The notes beneath the pieces were generated by a model that saw only the letters and a program-made list of their open reading frames with translations, made no database searches and was not told the origin of the DNA. A stretch of DNA of 64,000 bases. It comes from CBDDLJ01 sp965230635 (GTDB taxonomy: Bacteria > Pseudomonadota > Gammaproteobacteria > UBA1113). Below, piece by piece: positions 1 through 7,487 of the stretch. Positions within the stretch are counted from its first letter, which is position 1, and every line of letters begins with the position of its first letter. A program made the translations under genes and the position numbers. The stretch is taken from contig CBDDLJ010000012.1 in NCBI GenBank assembly GCA_965230635.1, positions 31,046 to 95,045 on the forward strand, written 5' to 3'.

Positions 1-223
1 TAACGTGTGCTAAATATCCCATATTAGCACCGCCGTATTGTTCTTCTACTGTGATGCCCAATAAACCAACCTGCCCCATTTTTGTCCATAAGTGACGAGG
101 AAAGGTGTTATTTTCATCAATTTCTGCTGCTAATGCTGCAATCTCTTGGCGTGCAAATTGTTCAACCGTCTCTTGAAGTAATGAGATTGTCTCAGGAAGG
201 TCAAACTTTAAACTTGTTAGCAT
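1..223 (-). CDS. Acyl-CoA dehydrogenase, isovaleryl-CoA dehydrogenase type (5' part only)
   Basis: The minus strand from 223 to the window edge reads an open frame of 74 codons starting MLTSLKFDLPETI. It contains FPRHLWTKMGQVGLLGITVE followed by EQYGGANMGYLAHV, which is the N-terminal helical domain of acyl-CoA dehydrogenases and is closest in my recognition to isovaleryl-CoA dehydrogenase of leucine breakdown. That enzyme is an FAD flavoprotein oxidising isovaleryl-CoA to 3-methylcrotonyl-CoA in the cytosol. An AGAAGGA ribosome site lies about 7 bases before the ATG. The catalytic glutamate and FAD-binding parts lie outside the window, so the exact substrate is inferred. The rest of a leucine-degradation operon may follow to the left. 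Confidence 0.8.
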   Translation of the reverse strand, partial: MLTSLKFDLPETISLLQETVEQFARQEIAALAAEIDENNTFPRHLWTKMGQVGLLGITVEEQYGGANMGYLAHV

Positions 224-1025
224 GAAAAATCCTTCTATTGTTACTATATACCTATATAGCATTTGCTTGAGCAAGATGCCAGCACTGAAATAATGTTTCT
301 CTTGTCACTGTGCTTTTAGTAAGTGATAAATGTTAATCCGTTGCAATAAATAATGATAGTGGGTTGATTGTAAGAATTTTTAGCATTCTCAGCTGATCGT
401 TTCAAACCTGCTTGAAGTTCACAGATAAAGACAATAAAAGAACACTTTGATTTCAGTGAATGATGAGATGTTAAGCAAACGTTAATTTTCGAACAGCATA
501 AATGCTCAAGAATGTTGAAAAAATATAAAAAGCAATGTTTTATACGATAATAGTAGTTTTCAATACAATTGAGCTAACATAGCTGAGTATGTTGGCTTAC
601 CTATTACTTAATATTTTTTGAAGGCTTTTGAAATTGCATTTGCTTCTTGAGTTATTAATTTTTGATGCATTATACCATCTTCTTTGTCAGGCTGAGAGCC
701 TTATCTGTTGTTTTTAAATAGTGTTAATAGAGCAATGCGCGTTTTATTTTTCATATGCATTAATAGTAGAAAATCTTTTAACTGTAGTGTCTATAAGGAG
801 GGGTTGTCATAGCGACGTGTTGCCATATGAAATAATTTTTTATTTATTCATGCTGCTTCACCTTCTAAAAAAGTTATTGATTGTTAATAGCTACAATATA
901 TTTAAACATAATTAATGTGCTGTTAATATAAATAATTTATACTAATGCACTGATCATATAAATCATACTTATTCATGGATTAATCCCCAAGGGTAAATAA
1001 AACAAATAATAAAAGAGGCAATACT
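224..1025. other. Long AT-rich intergenic region with two hairpins
   Basis: I find no convincing gene in these 800 bases. Two inverted repeats stand out. One is a 10-bp stem at 572-581/588-597 with a 6-base loop and a single T-G mismatch. The other is a 5-bp perfect stem at 689-693/697-701 followed after some bases by a T-run. A 64-codon frame beginning with GTG at 721 has no ribosome site and no recognisable composition, and I do not call it. The region probably holds the promoters of the divergent acyl-CoA dehydrogenase and of the gene at 1026. Confidence 0.5.
911..943 (+). promoter_or_regulatory. Candidate promoter with TTAAT direct repeat (PmrA-box-like)
   Basis: ATTAAT (911-916) and GTTAAT (922-927) repeat at 11-bp spacing, and a TATACT -10-like hexamer sits at 938-943. 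This is the geometry of PmrA-type sites (YTTAAK-N5-YTTAAK), although the first base of each half-site does not fit the consensus. It lies about 80 bases upstream of the coiled-coil gene at 1026. In AT-rich DNA a chance match is possible. Confidence 0.3.
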
Positions 1026-2198
1026 ATGAGAGTGGGTGATGTAAAAATTGAAGAGAAAATGAGCGAGTGGCAACGTATTTCTTTAGAAGTTTTTCAACAG
1101 TTAGGTTATATGGTTGAGATTCTTTGCCATGACAATCCAGATGGGAAAAAGGCTAACGCAGCTTATACGGATTATTGGAGTTGCCATTTAGAATCTGTTA
1201 ATAACCAGGTTAATAAAAACATTGTGCAGAAACGAATTGAACAAATTAAGCAACCATCAGAGAAGAAAAATCCTCAAGTTATAACTTTAATGAAGAATCT
1301 GTTAGAAACCGCTCTTGGCATGATAGATGTTTCAAAGAAACAGTTATCAGAAATAGATGGTCCCGAAGTCATGAATTTACACAACAATATTGTCACGACA
1401 ATTAACAACCTGGCATTATTGCTAAAGGGTAAAAAAATTGCTACAAAAAAAATATGGCTAGATGCTGTTAATCAACTTAAAGAAAAAAACACGGATTTTA
1501 AAACGAAATTTACCAATAATAGTGCATTTAATGATGGTGTTATGGATGAGAGAAAAAAAGCAAAAGAAATGCTGGACAATAAAGATATGACTATCAGTGA
1601 GTTAAAAGTCAAAGTGGCTGAATTACAACAAGAAAATAACAAAAAAGACATGAAGATCAAGGAGTTAGGCGGCGTTTTGCAACAGGTGCTAAGTAAGCTA
1701 AAAGCAACGCCAGACAAATTGCTTAGTGCGATAAGTTCAGTATTAAATAGAAACAGCGAACTTGAACGAGAGGTAAGCAAACTTAAAGAAGAAGTAAAAA
1801 ATGCCGCGGAAATTAAGCCTATTAACAGTAATGAACTGCAGCAATTAAAATTAAGCTATTTATTGTTTAGGCTAGATGGTGCAATGTATTCTCTTAATCA
1901 AAATCAAACCGATAAGTTAAAAGCTATACTTGTCAACAAAAAAATAACTGGCAAGCATGTTAGCGATATTAACAGTACAATGAAAGCTTTAATGAAAGTA
2001 AAAAAAGAAATTATAGAAAAAGGTTTGATGAGCGATAACACAATGAAGAAAAAGGTGACGTTAGCGATAAAAAAACACAGTTTATTTAATAATTCATTTA
2101 AAACTGATTTGTTACAGAGTATTGATAGGATTAAGTCAGAGAATGATTTCAAAAGAGAGTGTAAAGAATTTGTTAAAAACAAAGCATTGGGTCGATAG
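1026..2198 (+). CDS. Hypothetical coiled-coil protein, 390 residues
   Basis: The ATG is preceded by AGAGG at 1014-1018, a good ribosome site, which fixes the start. The protein is lysine-rich and highly helical. Residues about 165-265 form a heptad-rich coiled coil (for example ELKVKVAELQQENNKKD), flanked by helical N- and C-terminal regions. There is no signal peptide or membrane segment, and I recognise no family. The gene stands alone between a long intergenic region with a possible PmrA-like box and an ISAs1 transposase remnant that starts immediately after its stop. That setting and the composition suggest an accessory, possibly secreted host-interacting protein, but this is inference. 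Confidence 0.7.
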   Translation: MRVGDVKIEEKMSEWQRISLEVFQQLGYMVEILCHDNPDGKKANAAYTDYWSCHLESVNNQVNKNIVQKRIEQIKQPSEKKNPQVITLMKNLLETALGMIDVSKKQLSEIDGPEVMNLHNNIVTTINNLALLLKGKKIATKKIWLDAVNQLKEKNTDFKTKFTNNSAFNDGVMDERKKAKEMLDNKDMTISELKVKVAELQQENNKKDMKIKELGGVLQQVLSKLKATPDKLLSAISSVLNRNSELEREVSKLKEEVKNAAEIKPINSNELQQLKLSYLLFRLDGAMYSLNQNQTDKLKAILVNKKITGKHVSDINSTMKALMKVKKEIIEKGLMSDNTMKKKVTLAIKKHSLFNNSFKTDLLQSIDRIKSENDFKRECKEFVKNKALGR

Positions 2199-2200
2199 GG

Positions 2201-2485
2201 ACAATCATCAGCAGGTTAATTGTGCGGGTCGTAACTAGGCTTGACAAAAAGTCATTTGTGCGTGGTAATTGGGAAGTGGAAAATAAAGCGCATTGAGTGC
2301 TGGATGTGACGTTTAAAGAAGATGACTGCCGTATCCCACGAGACAACGCTGCCAAGAACCTGGCCATTATGCGGCGCTTTGCGCTAAATTTAGCTTGCCT
2401 GCATTCGCAGAAAAATAGTGCGAAAGAAAAATTGAAACAGGCGATGTGGCGTGACAAATTTCGATGTGAATTATCAATTGGTTAA
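2201..2485 (+). pseudogene. ISAs1-family transposase remnant (C-terminus)
   Basis: One frame reads RGNWEVENKAH, a TGA stop at 2294-2296, then LDVTFKEDDCRIPRDNAAKN and RRFALNLACL. The motif pair around 'HW-x-IENKLHWVLDVTFKED' is diagnostic of the C-terminal part of ISAs1 (H-repeat-associated) transposases. The in-frame TGA replaces the conserved tryptophan codon TGG. The N-terminal two thirds and both ends of the element are missing, so this is a dead fragment. It begins directly after the stop codon of the preceding gene. Confidence 0.75.
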
Positions 2486-2891
2486 ATAGAGTGCAAAGCA
2501 TGATTTTGCCCTGTTGACATTGGGGAGGACTACAGAAAAAATACGACATATTTGATAAATATAAATTGAGAAATAAGTATTTTGACACTGATGTCAGAGG
2601 GGATAGCATCTGTTAAAAAATAGGAAAACAGGAAAATAGGTGCCTAAAGATTGTATCTTACTGATAGACAAAAACCGCTGCAGCCTTTGATAAAAGCCGG
2701 CTTCGAGGAAGATATGCTTAAAGTAGCCAATCTTCAGACTGTCCATTTAGAGGAGACATCATTTGAACACATTTGTGCTAAAAGTAAACATTTAGCCTGC
2801 TTATTTTTACATCTGTGTATTAAAGCTATTGAAAAAAATTCAAGAATAAGTTTTCATAGCTAAATGATGATTTTAACAGGAGGGTAATCCC
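2486..2891. other. Intergenic region before the LRR gene
   Basis: I see no supported gene. A 70-codon frame from a TTG at 2651 has no ribosome site and no recognised similarity, so it may be a remnant. The segment ends with a strong AGGAGG ribosome site at 2878-2883 that serves the GTG start of the LRR gene. Confidence 0.4.
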
Positions 2892-4439
2892 GTGAGATTA
2901 GATGAAGCTCTTGAAGCGATTAGAAATGGCACAAAAACATCGATTAACCTTGTCAACGATCACATTGGTAATGCTGGTGCAAAAGCCATTGCTGAAGCGT
3001 TAAAAAAAAATTGCACTATAACGTCAATTAATCTTAGCCGCAATAATATCGATGATACGGGTGCAGCAGCCATTGCCGATGCATTAAAAACCAATCAAAC
3101 GCTGACGTCGATTAATCTTGCTGGCAATAGGTTCGGGAATGCGGGAGCAACCGCCATCGCTAATGCATTAAAAACCAATCAAACGCTGACGTCAATCAAT
3201 CTTGATGGCATTGTTTTTTTTGGATGCAGTAAAATCAGTAATGCTGGTGCAAAAGCCATCGCTGAAGCATTAAAAAAAAATCACACTATAACGTCAATTA
3301 ATCTTAGCTACAATGACATCGATGATGCGGGTGCAGCAGCCGTTGCCGATGCATTAAAAACCAATCAAACGCTGACGTCGATTAACCTTGCTGGCAATAG
3401 GCTCGGGAAGGCGGGTGTTGCAGTCATTGCTGAGATATTAGTAGTCAATCAAACGCTGACGTCGATTAACCTTAATGGCAATAATATCAGTGATGTTGAA
3501 GCAGAAGATATCGCTGAGGCGTTAAAAATAAATAAAATACTGACGTCAATTGACCTTTGCCACAATGAGATCAGTAATGTGGGAGCACAGTCCATCGTTA
3601 ATATGTTTGAAGAAAATAAAACACTGACGTCAATTGGCCTTGATGGTAATAAAATTGGTGATGTGGGCACAAGTATCAGAAAGTTACTTAAACGTAATAA
3701 GTTTCACCAGATAAGTAAAAACCAACAACAAGGAAATCGGAGAGAGAAAGCTTTATATAGCGCCATCGACTCTAGTCGTCCTATTTTAGACAATGTCTGG
3801 GTGATTTCGTTAGTGCGAAAACCTGACGATGTGCATGCTGAGCATGCCTTTTTAATCTTGGAAGGAAAACAAGGCAATCGCTCAAAGATTTGGTTTATGG
3901 ACTTCATCGGTAAGTCTGTTTTGCCAGGGATGGGAGATGGAAGAATCAGAATCCATGCTGACGAGGGAAATTTAAACGAAGAGCTCTTATTTTGTTGTAA
4001 TAGCCGCATGATGGATATCCGAAGAGGCGATCGCTTGTTGTATGCCTCGTGGAATATTTCAAGTGACAAAGGAAAACAGTTAATCACAGCAGTCACCCAA
4101 GCGAAAAGCAAACCGCCTAAATTTAATATTCTCGGGCAACAAAGCCTCTTAGCCATAGGTACCGGTGCATCAAGCAGTAAAGCGACGGGGCATAATTGTT
4201 TTACCTGGGCGAAAGAGCAGCTTCGCAATCTAAACGACAGTCATATTCAATTGCCTGCGCATGATATTAGATCCTGGATTGTTTCAGCTACAAGCCGCTT
4301 ATTGGTGGACCGTGGGCAACAAGCAACGTTCTGGTACCAACGTCCTGTAGCTGTTGCTGCAATGGTAGGTACCGCCGCCGCTGTTGGTGGATTGGTTGTT
4401 GCTAACTCTGAGTCTTTGCTGGACATATGTAAGTTTTAA
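2892..4439 (+). CDS. LRR protein with C-terminal cysteine-peptidase-like domain and membrane tail, 515 residues
   Basis: AGGAGG 8 bases upstream fixes the GTG start. Residues about 15-270 are eight or nine RNI-type leucine-rich repeats of 28 residues (pattern LTSINLAGNxxGxAGAxAIAxALKxNQT), the class used by NLR-like proteins. One repeat carries an inserted VFFGCSK stretch. Residues about 285-475 form a globular domain with an early HAEHAFLILEG (His315, His318) and a late GHNCFTWAKEQL (Cys436). A His-then-Cys order with these local sequences resembles circularly permuted NlpC/P60 or LRAT-like papain folds, so a thiol peptidase or acyltransferase is possible; this is inference. Residues about 482-507 are a hydrophobic, glycine-rich segment likely to insert in a membrane. 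No signal peptide is seen. A secreted host-directed protein is the likeliest role. Confidence 0.75.
   Translation: MRLDEALEAIRNGTKTSINLVNDHIGNAGAKAIAEALKKNCTITSINLSRNNIDDTGAAAIADALKTNQTLTSINLAGNRFGNAGATAIANALKTNQTLTSINLDGIVFFGCSKISNAGAKAIAEALKKNHTITSINLSYNDIDDAGAAAVADALKTNQTLTSINLAGNRLGKAGVAVIAEILVVNQTLTSINLNGNNISDVEAEDIAEALKINKILTSIDLCHNEISNVGAQSIVNMFEENKTLTSIGLDGNKIGDVGTSIRKLLKRNKFHQISKNQQQGNRREKALYSAIDSSRPILDNVWVISLVRKPDDVHAEHAFLILEGKQGNRSKIWFMDFIGKSVLPGMGDGRIRIHADEGNLNEELLFCCNSRMMDIRRGDRLLYASWNISSDKGKQLITAVTQAKSKPPKFNILGQQSLLAIGTGASSSKATGHNCFTWAKEQLRNLNDSHIQLPAHDIRSWIVSATSRLLVDRGQQATFWYQRPVAVAAMVGTAAAVGGLVVANSESLLDICKF
2955..3680 (+). repeat. 84-bp tandem repeats encoding the LRRs
   Basis: The DNA repeats itself nearly exactly as well as the protein. 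Blocks such as GATGCATTAAAAACCAATCA followed by AACGCTGACGTCGATTAA recur at about 3087 and 3345. A two-repeat block starting GCTGGTGCAAAAGCCAT recurs at about 2971 and 3244. Near-identity at silent positions means recent duplication or gene conversion within the gene. Confidence 0.75.
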
Positions 4440-4741
4440 TAAGGCAATATAATTTATTAATTTAAAAGAACCAGTTACCCTGATAAGTAAAAACTCAAAG
4501 GGACTTAACTACTTGATATTCTGTATCTATTGAGAGTGCGCATTAAGTGAACATAAAAAGATGTGCCAAAAAGTATCTGGCTAGGATTGTTTTTGATATT
4601 AATTTAATTGTGCAGGTCAAACTTAGTTATGATCGGCACATCTCTAAGCTGAAGTCGGGTAGCTTGAGACATTGTGTCAAATAATGCTTATTTTTAGCAT
4701 ACTAGCCAGTTAGACCTAGCAATGCTATCATGCCTAGTATT
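4440..4741. other. Intergenic region with a 9-bp inverted repeat
   Basis: This stretch between the LRR gene and pyrD holds no gene that I can support. AGATGTGCC at 4559-4567 is matched by its perfect complement GGCACATCT at 4635-4643, a 67-base interval. The pair could be the ends of a small mobile-element remnant or a coincidence. Confidence 0.35.
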
Positions 4742-5755
4742 ATGAAACCTTACACATTAATACGAAAATTGCTTTTTTGCTTGCCGCCAGAGTGTGCGCA
4801 TCGCTTCACTCTGGCCTGCTTAAAAGTAGCTCATAGTATAAAATGCTTGCCTAAACAAAAACAAGTTAATCAAGCGTCAAGTATTCATGTAGCAGGCTTA
4901 GATTTTCCTCATCGCATTGGTTTGGCTGCAGGCATGGATTCAAATGGACGCTATATCAATGCATTAGCATCGTTAGGGTTTGCTTTTATCGAGGTTGGTG
5001 GGGTGACCCCAAAGGCACAAGCAGGCAATGATAAACCACGCTTATTTAGATTGACAAAAAATCATGCATTGATCAATCGCATGGGCTTTTGTAACCGTGG
5101 TGCTGATGCCTTAGTCGAGCAAATTGAGCGCAGTCAATATAAAGGGATATTGGGTGTTAATATTGCTAAAAATAAAGCAACACCGTTAGCACAAGCACAT
5201 GAAGATTATCTTTATTGTTTTGAGAAAGTTTATTCTCAAGCAAGCTATGTGACAGTCAATGTATCATCACCAAATACGCCTAATTTAAGAGATTTACAGT
5301 CAGAAAATTATCTGCAAAATTTATTGTCTATATTAAAGACTAAACAGATCGAACTAACCGAGAAATATAAAAAATATGTACCTTTATTTGTAAAAGTTGC
5401 TCCAGATTTAGAAGAAAAAGAAATTAAGCAAATGGCAGCAACATTTCGGCATGGTCAGTTAGATGGTATTGTTGTCGGTAATACCTCTATTGCGCGCAAT
5501 GGTTTGCAACAAGAGCCACATATCAATGAGGCAGGGGGGGTAAGTGGACAACCCTTGTTTGTTAAAAGCAATCGTGTCTTACAGCAATTTCGCTACTACT
5601 TACCTAAACCATTTCCCATTATTGCCTGTGGCGGCACAATGTGCGCAGAAGATGCTAAGCATAAGATTGAGTTAGGAGCGGACTTAGTACAATTATATAC
5701 CGGATTAATTTATGCTGGTCCCAGTTTAATAACAGCGTGTCGTGCATTGTTGTAA
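4742..5755 (+). CDS. pyrD: Dihydroorotate dehydrogenase (quinone), class 2
   Basis: This enzyme oxidises dihydroorotate to orotate in pyrimidine synthesis, passing electrons through FMN to membrane quinone. The sequence shows the class 2 N-terminal helical extension (MKPYTLIRKLLFCLPPE), the FMN loop GLAAGMDSNG, GNDKPRLFRL, NRMGFCNRGAD, NIAKNKATP, and the active-site NVSSPNTPNLRDL with the catalytic serine. It ends with the phosphate-binding region around IACGGTMCAEDA and LVQLYTGLIYAGP. Length of about 337 residues is normal. An ATG four codons upstream (4730) is also possible; I prefer the second because family members begin there, though neither has a clear ribosome site. Neighbours do not form a pyrimidine operon. 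Confidence 0.95.
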   Translation: MKPYTLIRKLLFCLPPECAHRFTLACLKVAHSIKCLPKQKQVNQASSIHVAGLDFPHRIGLAAGMDSNGRYINALASLGFAFIEVGGVTPKAQAGNDKPRLFRLTKNHALINRMGFCNRGADALVEQIERSQYKGILGVNIAKNKATPLAQAHEDYLYCFEKVYSQASYVTVNVSSPNTPNLRDLQSENYLQNLLSILKTKQIELTEKYKKYVPLFVKVAPDLEEKEIKQMAATFRHGQLDGIVVGNTSIARNGLQQEPHINEAGGVSGQPLFVKSNRVLQQFRYYLPKPFPIIACGGTMCAEDAKHKIELGADLVQLYTGLIYAGPSLITACRALL

Positions 5756-5867
5756 ATATCGTTATCTGGCCTAGCTGTTTTGCCGTTTAAAGAAAGCGAA
5801 TGGAAACATTATGTAAAGATGGTTGAGTTGTGTTACTATTCAGTTTTAAGTGAGTTGGAATAAACAG

Positions 5868-7103
5868 ATGGAACTGGGAGCAGCATCTTTATACCCCATA
5901 GGCATTGTTTTAATCGCATTGCTAATACGGCCTATTGTGCAGAGAACCTGTATGTCTTATTCTTTTGTCCTAGTTATCCTCGGTTATTTTGCAGCTGAGT
6001 TACTGATTGCTTTTGGATTAGACACAGGTATTCGTGCCGAACTATTTCAAAAAATAGTACTTTATTTATTTTTACCAACCTTGGTTTTTCACGCGGCCTA
6101 TAAGAATAACTTTAGCGCTATCTGGACAAATATTGGTAATGTTAGCTATTTTACCCTATGGATTTTTTTGTCTTTTTTGCTCATATCAGCTATTATTTAT
6201 TATGGTATTCATCACCCAAGTTTCCCATGGATAGCAGCCTTTATTACCGCAAGTGTTTTATTGAGCACCTCATCAACTGCGGTGACGGATATTCTAGAAA
6301 AATATTGCCACTACCAAAAAGAAAAAATTGTTCGACTGATGGAGTTTGAAAGTTTACTTAGCGGTGTTTTATCGGTTGTTATTTTTAACGTATTAATTTC
6401 AATAGCAACAATATCATCAAGCACACAACTGTCAGCTGCCAACCTATTGCTTGAATTTATTGAAATGGTTGCTGGTGGCATATTTGTTGGCGTTATGGTT
6501 GGTGGATTATCATTAGGCTTATTAATTCTTAATAAAGACGCACGCTTCCAAGCTACGCTGACAATTATTACGGTTTATTTTGCCTACATATTGGCAGAAG
6601 ATGTTTTAGCCGTGTCGGGTGTTTTTGCTGTGGCAATTATTGGTATTGTTTATAAGGTTTTTGGCAAGTCACTGGAAAAGGAAAAAACAAGTCGTTTTAT
6701 TGGTGAATTTTGGGATTTAGCAAACTTAATTGTCTATACCATTATTTTCTTACTTGTTGGCGTCACTTTTCAGTTGAACATGTTTGAAGAGCGCTGGTTA
6801 GCCATATTGATAGCGATTGCTGCTTTCCTTTCTGTTCGATTCATTGGCGTTTATTTAGGGCAGCCTTTATGGCAAAAATGGCTGCCACGCTCTAATGTCA
6901 CAACAGAAGAACGGCGTTTATTAATGTTAGAGTGCGCGCGCGGTGCAGTAGCTATCGTATTGGCTTTTGCTATTCCTACTACAGTAGACTATTGGTGGAC
7001 AATACAATCGATTGTCTTTGGTGTTGTTATATTCAGCTTATTATTTCAAATGGTACTCAGTTGTTTTTTTTTAAGGAAAAGTAAACATGAAAAAATTAAT
7101 TAA
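5868..7103 (+). CDS. CPA1-type Na+(K+)/H+ antiporter
   Basis: The protein has about 411 residues and is almost entirely membrane-spanning, with some ten to twelve hydrophobic helices. It has the CPA1 layout: LFLPTLVFHAAYKNNF in an early helix, the unwound-helix region SVLLSTSSTAVTDIL, and MEFESLLSGVLSVVIFNVL, which corresponds to the E(S/G)xxND-like core with the usual aspartate position reading asparagine. ARGAVAIVLAFAIP comes late. Such proteins exchange cations for protons across the inner membrane to control pH or volume; the ion is not readable from sequence. A GTG start 18 bases upstream (5850) is possible, but the ATG has a weak GGA site. Its 3' end overlaps the following gene by 17 bases, which suggests cotranscription. 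Confidence 0.8.
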   Translation: MELGAASLYPIGIVLIALLIRPIVQRTCMSYSFVLVILGYFAAELLIAFGLDTGIRAELFQKIVLYLFLPTLVFHAAYKNNFSAIWTNIGNVSYFTLWIFLSFLLISAIIYYGIHHPSFPWIAAFITASVLLSTSSTAVTDILEKYCHYQKEKIVRLMEFESLLSGVLSVVIFNVLISIATISSSTQLSAANLLLEFIEMVAGGIFVGVMVGGLSLGLLILNKDARFQATLTIITVYFAYILAEDVLAVSGVFAVAIIGIVYKVFGKSLEKEKTSRFIGEFWDLANLIVYTIIFLLVGVTFQLNMFEERWLAILIAIAAFLSVRFIGVYLGQPLWQKWLPRSNVTTEERRLLMLECARGAVAIVLAFAIPTTVDYWWTIQSIVFGVVIFSLLFQMVLSCFFLRKSKHEKIN

Positions 7104-7476
7104 TGGCTTTTTATTGACAGCAATTGTATTATTTTCATTGACCGCTTCTGCCAAAGTGTATGAAGATTATAGTCAACCTATTGTATTGACCAAAAACAAT
7201 CCGACATTTACTATTGAGCTAGATTCAAATAGAACAACTGGCTATAGTTGGTATCTGATATCAGACTCAAGTGATTTTCTTACGTTAGATAAACATGGTT
7301 ATTTTCGTCCAGAAGGAAGCAAAATAGGAGCAGGCGGTAAGCAGCAATGGACATTTACTGTTAAAGCAGATGCTTTTACTGCACCAATGATGCTTGCTAT
7401 TAAGTTTATTTATGCTCGCTCATGGGATATGGAAAAAGATGTTAAATATGCCGTATTTACTGTATTAACAGAGTAG
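7087..7476 (+). CDS. Chagasin-like cysteine peptidase inhibitor (family I42), exported
   Basis: The 129-residue protein begins with a classical signal peptide (KK, hydrophobic core, cleavage after SASA at residue 22). The mature part has the three loops that chagasin-type inhibitors insert into papain-like active sites: NRTTGYSW at residues 48-55, GAGGKQQW in the middle and ARSWD near the end. These match the family pattern NxTTGYxW, GxGG and RPW, with the last loop reading RSW. The protein should act in the periplasm or outside the cell, inhibiting cysteine peptidases of its own or of a host. AAGGAAA precedes the ATG, which lies inside the end of the antiporter gene, so the two are probably cotranscribed. 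Confidence 0.85.
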   Translation: MKKLINGFLLTAIVLFSLTASAKVYEDYSQPIVLTKNNPTFTIELDSNRTTGYSWYLISDSSDFLTLDKHGYFRPEGSKIGAGGKQQWTFTVKADAFTAPMMLAIKFIYARSWDMEKDVKYAVFTVLTE

Positions 7477-7487
7477 CTTTTTTGGCA

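Noticed and set aside
721..915. 64-codon frame starting GTG at 721
   Set aside because: No ribosome site, Leu/Ile-rich composition as expected from random AT-rich DNA, and no recognisable motif.
2651..2863. 70-codon frame starting TTG at 2651
   Set aside because: No ribosome site and no recognised similarity. It lies in IS-remnant territory and may be debris, but I cannot support a gene.
3704..4228. 174-codon antisense frame inside the LRR gene
   Set aside because: It mirrors the well-supported plus-strand domain with conserved motifs; no start signal and no plausible composition.
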